In this document: positions 26,632-35,252 of the stretch, one piece after another
How positions within the stretch are numbered: the stretch's first letter is position 1
How the letters are laid out: every line of letters begins with the position of its first letter
From: an uncultured Duncaniella sp.
GTDB taxonomy: Bacteria; Bacteroidota; Bacteroidia; Bacteroidales; Muribaculaceae
Direction: 5' to 3'
DNA: 64,000 nt
Assembly (NCBI GenBank): GCA_910589485.1
Contig: CAJUSW010000001.1
Coordinates: forward strand, 526,970-590,969
Notes under the pieces: generated by a model
Told to the model about the DNA's origin: nothing
What the model saw: only the letters and a program-made list of their open reading frames with translations
The model's database searches: none
Position numbers and translations under genes: made by a program

Positions 26632-27777
26632 TCAGTAGAGTGAATTATAGATATCCCTCGCATCCTGCTCGGTGACCTCGCGGGGATTGTTCTTGAGCAG
26701 ACGCTGAACCTCCATAGCGGCCTTGGCCATGCCGTCGACCGCGCTCTGGGGAATATTCAGCTCGGAAAGTTTCTGGGGGATACCCACGGCCTTGGACAGC
26801 TCATAGATGAAATCCACACCGTTCTGGGCGGTCTCGTCGTCATCCTTGCCCTGGGGTGCGCCACAGGCGATGGCAACCTCGGCATACTTCTTGAGGTTGG
26901 CCGGGCGGTTGAACTTCATCACCGAGGGGAGCAGGATGGCGTTGGAGAGGCCGTGAGGGATGTGGAACTCGCCACCTAAGGGATAGCTGAGAGCATGTAC
27001 GGCTGCGGTGTTGACGGGGCCGAGTACCAATCCACCATAGAGCGATCCGAGGGCGAGGGCTTCGCGGGCCTCCACGTCACTGCCGTCCTTGACTGCACGG
27101 AGCAGGTTGGCGGCGATGAGCTTTATGCCCTGGAGGGCGTAGATGTCAGCTGCGGGATGGGCAAACTTATTGGTGTAAGCCTCGATACAGTGGGTGAGCG
27201 CATCCATGCCGGTGTCGGCTGTCACCTTGGCGGGGACTGTCATGGTGAGTTTGGGATCCACGTAGGCGGCATCGGCAAGCAGATAGGGGCTCACGATACC
27301 CTTCTTGAGCTTGTCGCGCTCATCGAGCAGAATTGCATTGGGCGACACCTCGCTGCCTGTACCGGCAGTGGTGGGCAGACATGCGAGCCACAGGCCCTTC
27401 TCCTTGATGAAGCCTGAGCCGAAGCAATCCTGGGCGAGCTGGTCGCTGTCGGCAAATGCGGCAACGAGCTTGGCCACATCGAGCACCGAGCCACCGCCAA
27501 TGCCCACAACGCTGTCGGCTCCGAATTCACGGGCCTGCTTGAGGATGGCGTTGAAGTCGCCGAGCGACGGCTCGGCAAGTATATTCTGGAACACCTCGAT
27601 GGTCACGCCGTTCTCGCGGAGATAGGCCAATGTAGGCTCTATGAGCGGGAGAATGGGGGGTGCGGTGAGTACAAAAAGGCGTTTATGGCCGAGCTTCAGG
27701 AAATCGTCGGCAAATGTCTGGATACAGCCCGATCCGAATACAATTTTCTGGGGCTGCAGGAGTGTTATCGGTTTCAT
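26632..27777 (-). CDS. iron-containing alcohol dehydrogenase
   Basis: A 381-residue group III alcohol dehydrogenase. The NAD(P)-binding GIGGGSVLDVAKL lies at about residues 92-104. Metal ligands sit in MDALTHCIEAYTNKFAHP (about 190-207) and in the His-rich segment HALSYPLGGEFHIPHGLSNA (about 261-280). Such enzymes reduce small aldehydes or oxidise polyols (for example lactaldehyde, 1,3-propanediol or 4-hydroxybutyrate types). It lies 12 bases from the PdxA-family gene and 31 bases from the symporter, so it is an inner step of the acid-sugar operon. The substrate is unknown. Confidence 0.88.
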   Translation of the reverse strand: MKPITLLQPQKIVFGSGCIQTFADDFLKLGHKRLFVLTAPPILPLIEPTLAYLRENGVTIEVFQNILAEPSLGDFNAILKQAREFGADSVVGIGGGSVLDVAKLVAAFADSDQLAQDCFGSGFIKEKGLWLACLPTTAGTGSEVSPNAILLDERDKLKKGIVSPYLLADAAYVDPKLTMTVPAKVTADTGMDALTHCIEAYTNKFAHPAADIYALQGIKLIAANLLRAVKDGSDVEAREALALGSLYGGLVLGPVNTAAVHALSYPLGGEFHIPHGLSNAILLPSVMKFNRPANLKKYAEVAIACGAPQGKDDDETAQNGVDFIYELSKAVGIPQKLSELNIPQSAVDGMAKAAMEVQRLLKNNPREVTEQDARDIYNSLY

Positions 27778-27808
27778 ATTAAGTAGTTGTACTATTATGA
27801 CGTTGTTA

Positions 27809-29398
27809 TCATACCGGTTCTACATCGAGCTGGGTCTCGGACTTCTTCTTGTCCTCGAGGTAACCATAGATGGTGAGTTCCTTCTCGGCAAGAGGAGCGG
27901 CGAAAAGGAAGCTCGCAAGGTAGCCTACGACAAGCACTATGAGGTGGCTGTACACGCCCAGCATATATTTATGGTGGGTGAAGTTCCATGTTCCCAGGTC
28001 GAGAAGCGTCTCCTTGACACCGGTGCCGTGGATATCTATCTTGGTGGAGGTGAGCACGGCATAGGCGGTGAAGATCACGGCGGCGATGATGCCTATATAC
28101 AGTCCCTTGGCGTTGGCACGACGGCTGAACAGTCCGAGCAGGAATATACCCACGATGCCGGCCGAGAAGATGGCATAGAGCGAAAACAATGCTCCAAGCA
28201 CACCCTCACCGCCCCACGAGATGTAGAGGATGGCGACGCCTACGGCTCCCACGCCCGAGAGCACTACCATCTGACGGCCGAAACGCAACTGCTGCTTGTC
28301 GGTGGCATTCTTCTTGAAACGCACGTAGTAGTCCTGTACGGCGATGGCCGAGAGGCAGTTGAGGTCGGTGTCGAGACTCGAGATGGCGGCTGCGGCAAGC
28401 GCGGCGATGATGAGTCCGCGGATACCCACGGGGAGTTCGTTGCTGATGAAGTAGGGGAACACCTCGTCGGCCTTAAGCCCGTCGGGGAGCGCGGGGGCGC
28501 CCGATGAGTGATAATAGGCAAAGAGGCATGTACCGATGAACATGAACATGGCCCAGATAGGCACACTCATCATCACACCGATATAGGCGGCCTTCTTGGC
28601 ATCCTTGTCGTTCTTGGCGGCGAGATAGCGCTGTACGATGGTCTGGTCAGTGCCATACTTCTGCAGGGCATAGAACACGCCGTTGAGGGCCATCACTATG
28701 AATGTGAGCTGGGTGAAATCCCAGTCGTAGGGCCCCACGTCGATCTTGTTGTACTCGCCGGCTATGCGAAGCACCTCGCCGGGACCACCCTCGGGGAGAA
28801 ACAGCAGAAGTATCACGCAGATGACGCCTCCGCCAATGAGAAGTCCGCCCTGGGCAACATCCATCCACACAATGGCTTCCATTCCGCCGAGCAGTGTAAG
28901 GATTATGATGGTGACACCGAGCACAAGCACTATGGCATAGATGTTCATGTCGAGGAAGGTGGCGAGAGCCATCGACACGAGGAAGAACACGGTGCCGGCC
29001 TTGGAGAAGTGTCCGAGCGTGAAGGCGAATGAGCTGTACAGGCGGGCCGGGAGTCCGAAACGCCGTTCAAAATATTCATAAGTGGAGAGCTTGACCACCT
29101 TACGGAACAAGGGCACGATCACGCCGATTAGCGCAAGGAGCACCAGAGGCACCATGAGGCCCTGGACAAGCAGAATCCAGTTGTCGGCATAGGCCGCACC
29201 TGGGTAAGCTAAGAAGGTGACACTCGAGATGAGTGTGGCGAAAATGGAGATGCCTACAGCCCATGCGGGAATACGGCCACCGGCGGCGAAATAGGTGCTG
29301 GTGTCCTTCTGGCGACGTGCGAAATACACGCCCACTCCGATAGCCGAGGCTACGGAGATGAAGACTATCAGATAGTCAATCCAATGTATATCGTTCAT
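27809..29398 (-). CDS. sodium:solute symporter (SSS family)
   Basis: A 529-residue SSS-family transporter with about 13 membrane segments. Landmarks include STYFAAGGRIPAWAVGISIF (about 34-53), FATLISSVTFLAYPGAAYA, KYGTDQTIVQRYLAAKND (about 240-257) and AAAISSLDTDLNCLSAI (about 330-346). Its start overlaps the stop of the DapA-like gene by four bases, so the two are coupled. That arrangement recalls sialic acid and sugar-acid uptake systems. It probably imports the acid substrate of this operon. Confidence 0.85.
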   Translation of the reverse strand: MNDIHWIDYLIVFISVASAIGVGVYFARRQKDTSTYFAAGGRIPAWAVGISIFATLISSVTFLAYPGAAYADNWILLVQGLMVPLVLLALIGVIVPLFRKVVKLSTYEYFERRFGLPARLYSSFAFTLGHFSKAGTVFFLVSMALATFLDMNIYAIVLVLGVTIIILTLLGGMEAIVWMDVAQGGLLIGGGVICVILLLFLPEGGPGEVLRIAGEYNKIDVGPYDWDFTQLTFIVMALNGVFYALQKYGTDQTIVQRYLAAKNDKDAKKAAYIGVMMSVPIWAMFMFIGTCLFAYYHSSGAPALPDGLKADEVFPYFISNELPVGIRGLIIAALAAAAISSLDTDLNCLSAIAVQDYYVRFKKNATDKQQLRFGRQMVVLSGVGAVGVAILYISWGGEGVLGALFSLYAIFSAGIVGIFLLGLFSRRANAKGLYIGIIAAVIFTAYAVLTSTKIDIHGTGVKETLLDLGTWNFTHHKYMLGVYSHLIVLVVGYLASFLFAAPLAEKELTIYGYLEDKKKSETQLDVEPV

Positions 29399-30279
29399 AG
29401 CTTCTCCCTTATGGCTTGTTCTTCATCGGCCGACAGGCGGGTAAGGGGCATGAGCATCCAGGGCTCGCACAGGCCCTTGGTCTGCATCATCACCTTCAGG
29501 GCGGTGAGCGACTGGCCGAGAGTGCGGCCGGCCTGGTAGATCTTGGCTATCTCGTTGGTCTCGTCCTGCAGACGGTTGGCGGTGTCCATGTCGCCTGCAA
29601 CGGCGGCATTGTACAGGTCGTTGAACATCTCGGGGACATAGTTGCCGGTGCTGGGCACGATGCCGTCGCCACCGATCGAGAGGGAGTAGGCCGACTGGGC
29701 CGCCCAACCGCAGAAATAAGCGAAATCCTCACGGTCCTTGGAGATGGCGATGCACTGCTGCATGCGGTCGAGGTCGCGCTCGGAATCCTTGAGGCCCACG
29801 ATGTTGGGATGGTCGGCGAGACGCTTCACCACGTCAACAGGAATGGTCATGTGGGTTGTGGCAAGGATATTGTAAAGCATGAGCGGGCCGGTGATGGCGT
29901 CAGCAAGGTTCTTGTAGTAACCATACATCTGCTCCTCGGTGAGTGCATAATAGGAAGGGAGGGTGGCCACTATCACGTCGGCGCCAGCCTTAGTGTAAGC
30001 CTCGGCCTGGGTGAGCTGCTCGGAGAAGCAGTTGCCGGTAAGTCCTGCATAAATGAGGATACGTCCGTTGGCAGTTCTCACTGCTGTCTCCACCATGAGG
30101 AGGCCGTCGGCTGCCGACACACTGTTGCCTTCGCCGGTGGTTCCCATAAGGAGGGGTGCTACATTGTTCTGGGCAAAGAACTCGATGATTCTTTCTACTG
30201 CGGGTACGTCCAACTCACCTTTCTCGGTAACGGGTGTGACCATAGGCACAACCACGCCACGATACTTGCAATTCTTCAT
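29395..30279 (-). CDS. dihydrodipicolinate synthase/N-acetylneuraminate lyase family aldolase
   Basis: A 294-residue (beta/alpha)8 class I aldolase. The Schiff-base Lys is K164 (VGLKDSERD), the catalytic Tyr Y136 (LMLYNILATTH), and the GTTGE loop is at 46-50. I chose the ATG at 30279 (MKNCKYRGVVVPMVTPV); the longer frame to 30363 adds residues unlike the family. True DapA and NanA are less likely because of the catabolic neighbours. It probably cleaves a 2-keto-3-deoxy acid to pyruvate and an aldehyde, or dehydrates a sugar acid. First gene of the operon. Confidence 0.85.
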   Translation of the reverse strand: MKNCKYRGVVVPMVTPVTEKGELDVPAVERIIEFFAQNNVAPLLMGTTGEGNSVSAADGLLMVETAVRTANGRILIYAGLTGNCFSEQLTQAEAYTKAGADVIVATLPSYYALTEEQMYGYYKNLADAITGPLMLYNILATTHMTIPVDVVKRLADHPNIVGLKDSERDLDRMQQCIAISKDREDFAYFCGWAAQSAYSLSIGGDGIVPSTGNYVPEMFNDLYNAAVAGDMDTANRLQDETNEIAKIYQAGRTLGQSLTALKVMMQTKGLCEPWMLMPLTRLSADEEQAIREKL

Positions 30280-30364
30280 AACGTTATTGTAGGTTTTAGA
30301 TTTAGGAATTCTATTTATAAGCAGTCCGGATACATGATTGGCATGGACTGTCACAAGTAACAAG

Positions 30365-30372
30365 CAAATTTA
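30365..30372 (-). promoter_or_regulatory. -7 box of the acid-sugar operon
   Basis: TAAATTTG on the minus strand, 86 bases before the DapA-like ATG. No well-spaced TTTG is visible upstream, so the promoter may need an activator. The rest of 30280-30560 holds nothing recognisable. Confidence 0.45.
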
Positions 30373-30560
30373 GCAAAAAAATTCGAGCCACAGATAGTTT
30401 CGTAGCTCAAATTTTCCACCCCGAAGCATAAATTACAGAAAATTTGTAAGTTACAACGTGATATTTACCAAGCCGAGCCTCTAAGCTCAAAACCCTTTAC
30501 AAAACTGCGCCGTGTTATAATATCTTGCAGGTCTGCTTCCCTCATGCCATAATCATGCCT

Positions 30561-31346
30561 TTAATAATCCAATAATAGAGGAATTTTATGCTCAATAGCA
30601 AAATTTACAGCTTGATATAGTATGGAAAAGGCACATTGCGCCAATTCTTCTGTTCGGTATTTATCACATTGTTTTTTACGAAGGAGAAAACCAAATAGAG
30701 GCTTGGGCTCTTTTCGTTTTACGGGGATATAATATTTATCGTCCCTCCATGATAGAATCGTCGATTCATCAGCTTTCCATGTCTGACTGTTAAGTTCTTC
30801 CAATTCATGTTTTAGCAATAGAAGTGTAGATACATGAGCTTCATCTCCGTTCGGCAAATTAGTAACAAAGATTGATTCGTTCGGAATAGGTAACCACAGA
30901 GTCACATCGGAAAGTAGAGAAACATCAGTTGCTTTCGACTTACCTTTTTTAACAATAGGATCATCAAAAGCGCACCAACGGTTTTCAACATATTCAGGCA
31001 GAGGATAATTCTGTATATGACAAGCAAGAAACATTAACAACGCACCGAAAGCCTCCCAATCAGGCTTGTCAGTGAAGTAGTCGCGTTCATTTATCTCGTC
31101 CCATAACGGATGAGGCATAGGTTCGCCTATTTGTTCTAAACCTGTGGCCAAATTTTCTGTCCACTGACATATTATGTCACGAATCTCCATTATCTCCGCT
31201 TTATCCTCAACGGGTTTTATTTCATTACCAAGCCCATCTGTCATTACACATTTTTGACCATTAGCCTCAGCTATTTGCTGCACCTTGTTTTTCCAATTGT
31301 GGCTATAGTATCGGGTCAATGTCCCGGCATAAATATCTAATCCCAT
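30561..31346 (-). CDS. orphan cytoplasmic protein of unknown function
   Basis: A 261-residue soluble protein beginning MGLDIYAGTLTRYYSHNWKN, with no signal peptide or membrane segment. It is rich in Trp and acidic residues and has KRKEPKPLFGFLLRKKQ near the C-terminus. I have a weak impression of a widespread MGLD-type hypothetical family but no function. It is clearly more AT-rich than the operons on both sides and stands beside two gene remnants, so it looks horizontally acquired. An immunity or anti-phage accessory role is possible but unsupported by a motif. Confidence 0.6.
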   Translation of the reverse strand: MGLDIYAGTLTRYYSHNWKNKVQQIAEANGQKCVMTDGLGNEIKPVEDKAEIMEIRDIICQWTENLATGLEQIGEPMPHPLWDEINERDYFTDKPDWEAFGALLMFLACHIQNYPLPEYVENRWCAFDDPIVKKGKSKATDVSLLSDVTLWLPIPNESIFVTNLPNGDEAHVSTLLLLKHELEELNSQTWKADESTILSWRDDKYYIPVKRKEPKPLFGFLLRKKQCDKYRTEELAQCAFSILYQAVNFAIEHKIPLLLDY

Positions 31347-31358
31347 GTGAATGTTGTG

Positions 31359-31535
31359 TTAACGTTTATATGTAAAAAAATCGAATTTGGAGTAGCCGAG
31401 TGCGGAAAGAGCCTTGCGACTGTCCTCGGTGGAGAGGCGATGACGTGAGATGCCTATTATTTTTGCTCGGTCGGGAGGCATTGCTGTCGGATCGGCATAA
31501 GAGCCTGTCGCAAATTTATCTATAATATTTGGATT
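31359..31535 (-). pseudogene. 58-codon open C-terminal remnant, unidentified
   Basis: On the minus strand a stop-free frame of 58 codons ends at 31359. It reads NPNIIDKFATGSYADPTAMP followed by PDRAKIIGISRHRLSTEDSR and a tail KALSALGYSKFDFFTYKR. There is no start codon in a sensible place and an in-frame stop lies just upstream. It looks like the 3' end of a deleted gene. I do not recognise the parent family with confidence. Confidence 0.35.
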
Positions 31536-31668
31536 TCAGGCTATTATTGATTTTTTATTTTGTGATTTTGCATCATGACATCAGAAATTGCCACACATAA
31601 TCTTCCGGTTGGGATTGACTGGGCATAATCGAAATATGGAAAGAGTTATTCAAAATGTTGGACAATCG

Positions 31669-32090
31669 TTATTCAATCACCTCCCAATAACCGCCTTTTT
31701 TAGGACCAACTCGTTTAACGAGATTGGTCATTTTAGCAATTTCTCTGTCTATGGTTGGTGAACTGACACCAATTGTTTCCGCAATGGCATCAAGTGAAAT
31801 ATGTGGATTTTGGGATATTAGTGTTAGAATCTTAGATTGACGTTCCGTTATATTTTTAGCATCATTTTTAGCATCATTTTTAGCATCATTTTTAGCATCA
31901 TTCGCACCGATTGAGTCCTGACCGCCTCTTATCGACATGAATATTTCACGAGGAATGTCGGTGGCGAGGCCACCTTGTTCGACTTTGAATGTCGGACGGG
32001 TAAGATTCGCTTTGTCAAACTCGTCCATTATCTTTTCGTAGCCACGCCCCCAGGCCTCAATAAATCCGGCTAATACGAATCGTTTTAATG
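31669..32090 (-). pseudogene. 3' remnant of an AlbA/HATPase_c_4-type ATP-binding regulator
   Basis: The ORF from 32028 reads MDEFDKANLTRPTFKVEQGG and ends with a winged helix (ITERQSKILTLISQNPHISL, then DAIAETIGVSSPTIDREIAK). The same frame continues upstream as FVLAGFIEAWGRGYEKI, which matches the C-terminal part of ATP-binding AlbA_2/HATPase_c_4 proteins (compare IESWGRGIEKI), until a stop near 32100. The ATPase and DNA-binding N-terminus is missing. The break falls where the repeat block begins, which suggests loss by recombination there. A short in-frame protein from 32028 could still be made. Confidence 0.6.
31858..31905. repeat. four 12-bp tandem units inside the remnant
   Basis: AGCATCATTTTT is repeated three times perfectly and a fourth time with changed end (AGCATCATTCGC). 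In the coding frame it writes repeated AKND, a linker before the winged helix. Unit changes by slippage would keep frame. Confidence 0.85.
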
Positions 32091-32164
32091 GACATCTTCG
32101 ATGCCCTTATGGATATTTTTCTGTTGTCCCCATGCCTCGCGCCTTGATACAAATTTTGCCCTGC

Positions 32165-32512
32165 GGGCAATTTGCATCTGGCGCTCGTGATGGGGCTACG
32201 ATTACATCGCCCTTTCAGGGCTTTATAGATTGGGAGGACAGTGGGGATTTTCGGCCACGGGGCGTGATAGGCAACGGTTGCATCAACCTTGCAGGGCTTG
32301 GGGTGAGGGACGGGGGATTTTCGGCCACGGGGCGTGATAGGCATCGGTTCACATCGCCCTTTCAGGGCTTTTTAGGTTGGGGGACGGTGGGGATTTTAGG
32401 CCACGGGGCGTGATAGGCAACGGTTACATCGACCTGAAAGGGCTTATTTAGTTGGCCTGACGGGCTATTTGCCGATCCGCTCATGATGGGGCTTGGATCA
32501 TATCGCCACTCG
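32165..32512. repeat. imperfect tandem repeat block (70- and 76-bp periods)
   Basis: A shared core (GGCCACGGGGCGTGATAGGC plus CGGTT) occurs at 32253, 32323 and 32399, spaced 70 and 76 bases. Between cores lies a small palindrome of type GCCCTTTCAGGGC. Two similar 46-base segments (about 32167-32212 and 32464-32509, sharing ATGGGGCT and ATCGCC) flank the block. Two ORFs here on opposite strands only reflect the repeats. No spacers of equal length, so this is not CRISPR. It fills the 500-base gap before upp. Confidence 0.75.
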
Positions 32513-32539
32513 ATGGTGTCGGCTGAACGGCAGACTAAG

Positions 32540-32564
32540 AAAGGACAGACGGTGTCTGCCCTTT
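32540..32564. terminator. upp operon terminator
   Basis: AAAGGACAGAC (32540-32550) pairs with GTCTGCCCTTT (32554-32564) with one mismatch. Read on the minus strand it ends in CCTTTCTT, after the upp stop. Confidence 0.6.
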
Positions 32565-32613
32565 TGGAACTTGTCTATCGTAATGAGAAACGAGCTGAGT
32601 GCCGGAGGGGGGA

Positions 32614-33267
32614 TTATTCCTTGACGCCGTAGGCGAGGTCGCCGGCGTCGCCGAGGCCGGGGACGATATAGGAGTGGGAATTGATTTCGGCGTCGATGGC
32701 TCCGACCCATAGGGTGGTCTTGTGGGCGGGGAAGGTGGCGCGAACGTAATCGACGGCGGCCTGAGATGCTATCACGGATGCCACATGTATGTGGGCGGGA
32801 TTGCCCTTGGTGAGGAGGGCACGGTAGCTCAATTCCATGGATGCGCCTGTGGCGAGCATGGGGTCGGCGATGATGAGGGTCTTGCCGTCGAGACGCGGCG
32901 AGGCGATGTATTCAATGAACACGTCGAAGTTTTCTTTCTCACGATATTTGCGGTAGGCCGACACGAATGCGTTCTGGGCATGGTCGAAATAGTCGAGGAA
33001 GCCCTGATGGAAGGGGATTCCGGCACGGAAGATGGTGGCGAGCACTACCTGTTCGCCAAGCACATCACTCTCCATCTCGGCAAGCGGAGTGGTGATCTTT
33101 TCCTTGGTGTAGGTCATGGTCTTGGAGATCTCGTAGGCCATGATTTCGCCTATGCGGGCAAGGTTGCGACGGAAACGGAGCATATCGTTCTGAATTTTCA
33201 CGTCGCGGAGTTCGGTCATGTATTGGCTGATGAGCGATGGGGTCTCGGCAAAGTTTATGATTTCCAT
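32614..33267 (-). CDS. upp: uracil phosphoribosyltransferase
   Basis: A 217-residue salvage enzyme making UMP from uracil and PRPP. The PRPP loop is LIIADPMLATGASMELSYRA (about residues 124-143). VVLATIFRAGIPFHQGFLD and a C-terminal GLGDAGDLAYGV uracil-binding element are conserved. It lies eight bases after the radical SAM gene and ends the ybaK-aroC-rSAM-upp operon. Confidence 0.95.
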   Translation of the reverse strand: MEIINFAETPSLISQYMTELRDVKIQNDMLRFRRNLARIGEIMAYEISKTMTYTKEKITTPLAEMESDVLGEQVVLATIFRAGIPFHQGFLDYFDHAQNAFVSAYRKYREKENFDVFIEYIASPRLDGKTLIIADPMLATGASMELSYRALLTKGNPAHIHVASVIASQAAVDYVRATFPAHKTTLWVGAIDAEINSHSYIVPGLGDAGDLAYGVKE

Positions 33268-33274
33268 GTAATTC

Positions 33275-34177
33275 TTATAGTTTTTCAGAGAGTAACGATT
33301 CTGAGTGTAATGCTTTTATAACAAGATTGGTGAACTGGTAGTTTTTCAGTCCCCAACGCGGGTAGATGAGGAGTTCGGGGGGCGACTGCGAGACAAACCG
33401 CTCGATGGCTATGCCGGGGCGCAGTGCCCTGAGAAGGCGGGCACAAAGCGTGGCATAACTCTCGGGGGTGAACCGAGGGATGTCGTAGAGACCTGCCTCG
33501 ACGTCGGTGGCCATGCGGGTGCCACGGAGCAACTGAAGCTGATGGAACTTGACCACATCGACGGGCAAATCGTTGACGGCCCTTACTGTGGCAAGCATCA
33601 TTTCCTCAGTCTCGCCCGGGAGGCCGTTGATGAGGTGGAGGCCACAGGGAAGCCCGGCTTCGTGAGTGCGCCTGACGGCATCGGCGGTCTCGGCCCATGT
33701 GTGGCAACGGTTGATAAGCGCGAGGGTGGAATCGTGGGAGGATTCGGCTCCATACTCGATCATCGCCCAAGGGAGTTCACGCAACCGCTCCAGGAGCGCG
33801 TCGGGCATACAGTCGGGGCGCGTGCCTATTATCACACCGTCCACGCCATCCACTGCACATGCCTCTCTGTACATATCCATGAGGCGGGATATATCGGCCG
33901 TGTGAGTAGAAGTATAGGACTGGAAATAGGCCAGATAGCGCATGTGGGGATACTTGCGGGCAAAGAACCGCTTGCCCTCCTCGAGCTGCTGAGCCACACC
34001 CAGGGCCGGACGGCAGTAACCTGGGCTGAACGAGAGGTTATTGCAATAGGTGCATCCTCCGGTGCCTTTGGTGCCGTCGCGGTTGGGGCACGAAAAGCCG
34101 GCGTTGACCGACAGTTTCTGCATCTTGCCGGGGAAATGATCGGCCAGAAAATCGGAGAAATCCCTGAAATGCTTCAT
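33275..34177 (-). CDS. radical SAM protein, TIGR01212/YtqA family
   Basis: A 300-residue radical SAM protein. The cluster cysteines are C30, C42 and C45 in AGFSCPNRDG and GGCTYCNN, the spacing of the YtqA/TIGR01212 group. Further family pieces are YFQSYTSTHTADISRLMDMY and GLHLINGLPGETEEMM. Members resemble the Elp3-like radical SAM fold; their substrate is not established to my knowledge. I start at ATG 34177, one base beyond the aroC stop; the upstream extension in frame overlaps aroC. Confidence 0.85.
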   Translation of the reverse strand: MKHFRDFSDFLADHFPGKMQKLSVNAGFSCPNRDGTKGTGGCTYCNNLSFSPGYCRPALGVAQQLEEGKRFFARKYPHMRYLAYFQSYTSTHTADISRLMDMYREACAVDGVDGVIIGTRPDCMPDALLERLRELPWAMIEYGAESSHDSTLALINRCHTWAETADAVRRTHEAGLPCGLHLINGLPGETEEMMLATVRAVNDLPVDVVKFHQLQLLRGTRMATDVEAGLYDIPRFTPESYATLCARLLRALRPGIAIERFVSQSPPELLIYPRWGLKNYQFTNLVIKALHSESLLSEKL

Positions 34178-34178
34178 A

Positions 34179-35252
34179 TCACAGGCGGGCGCTACGGTTG
34201 AGCAACACGGCATCGAGAAGCACTATGGCTGTCATGGCCTCGACAATGGGGACGGCGCGCGGCACCACGCAAGGATCGTGACGGCCCTTGCCCTTGACCA
34301 CTACATGGTTGCCGTTGCAATCCACAGTCTCGACATCGCGCATGAGGGTAGCCACGGGCTTGAAAGCTACGCGGAAATATATGTCCTGACCGTTGGAAAT
34401 GCCACCCTGTATGCCACCGGAGTTGTTGGTGAGGGTGGAGATACGGCCATTGTCGTTTACAAAAGTGTCGATGCACTCGCTGCCACGGAGTTCAACCCCG
34501 CGGAATCCCTGGCCGTACTCAAATCCCTTGGTGGCATTAATGCTCATCATGGCGTCGGCAAGCCGGGCACCAAGGCGTCCGAACACCGGATCGCCGAGAC
34601 CAACGGGCGCCCCCTTGACCACACAGGTTACAACGCCACCGATAGTGTCGCCGGCCCGCTTGACATCGAGGATCAGCGCCTCCATCTCGGAAGCCTTGGC
34701 CGGATCGGGGCAACGCACCGGGTTACTGTCGATGAGCGAAAGGTCGAGCTCTCGGTAATCGTCGGCAGTGCGGATTGCTCCCACCTGTGAAGTATAGGCT
34801 TGGATGGAAATGCCCATCTTAGAGAGGGCCTGGCGGGCAAAGGCTCCGGCCACTACGCGGGTTGCGGTCTCGCGTGCACTCGATCGGCCACCGCCACGAT
34901 GATCGCGCAGACCATATTTGGTAGTATATGTATAATCGGCATGCGACGGGCGGAAGGTGTCGCGCAGATGATCGTAGTCGGACGAGTGCTGGTTCTCGTT
35001 GCGTATGATAAATCCGATGGGGCAACCGGTGGTAACGCCGTCCATCAGTCCGGAGAGCACCTCAACGGTATCGCTCTCCTTGCGGGCGGTGGTAATGGCC
35101 GACTGGCCGGGCTTGCGACGGTCGAGCTCATGCTGAACGGCATCGAGGTCGATCCTCACTCCGGCCGGCATGCCGTCAATGACTCCACCGATGGCAGCTC
35201 CATGGCTTTCACCGAAGCCCGTAAACGAAAATATGACTCCTATTTTATTCAT
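34179..35252 (-). CDS. aroC: chorismate synthase
   Basis: A 357-residue enzyme forming chorismate from EPSP with reduced FMN, the last step of the shikimate trunk. It begins MNKIGVIFSFTGFGESHGAA and has the signature DHRGGGRSSARETATRVVAG (about 123-142) and a conserved NATKGFEYGQGF. I start at 35252, where ATGA overlaps the ybaK stop by four bases; a longer frame runs back over ybaK and is not credible. Confidence 0.95.
   Translation of the reverse strand: MNKIGVIFSFTGFGESHGAAIGGVIDGMPAGVRIDLDAVQHELDRRKPGQSAITTARKESDTVEVLSGLMDGVTTGCPIGFIIRNENQHSSDYDHLRDTFRPSHADYTYTTKYGLRDHRGGGRSSARETATRVVAGAFARQALSKMGISIQAYTSQVGAIRTADDYRELDLSLIDSNPVRCPDPAKASEMEALILDVKRAGDTIGGVVTCVVKGAPVGLGDPVFGRLGARLADAMMSINATKGFEYGQGFRGVELRGSECIDTFVNDNGRISTLTNNSGGIQGGISNGQDIYFRVAFKPVATLMRDVETVDCNGNHVVVKGKGRHDPCVVPRAVPIVEAMTAIVLLDAVLLNRSARL

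Noticed and set aside
32057..32413. Two opposed ORFs (93 and 95 codons) in the repeat block
   Set aside because: Both follow the tandem DNA repeats and repeat their peptide accordingly; no start context or coding bias.
32165..32512. Possible CRISPR array
   Set aside because: Only three cores, unequal spacing, spacers related to one another, and no cas genes nearby.
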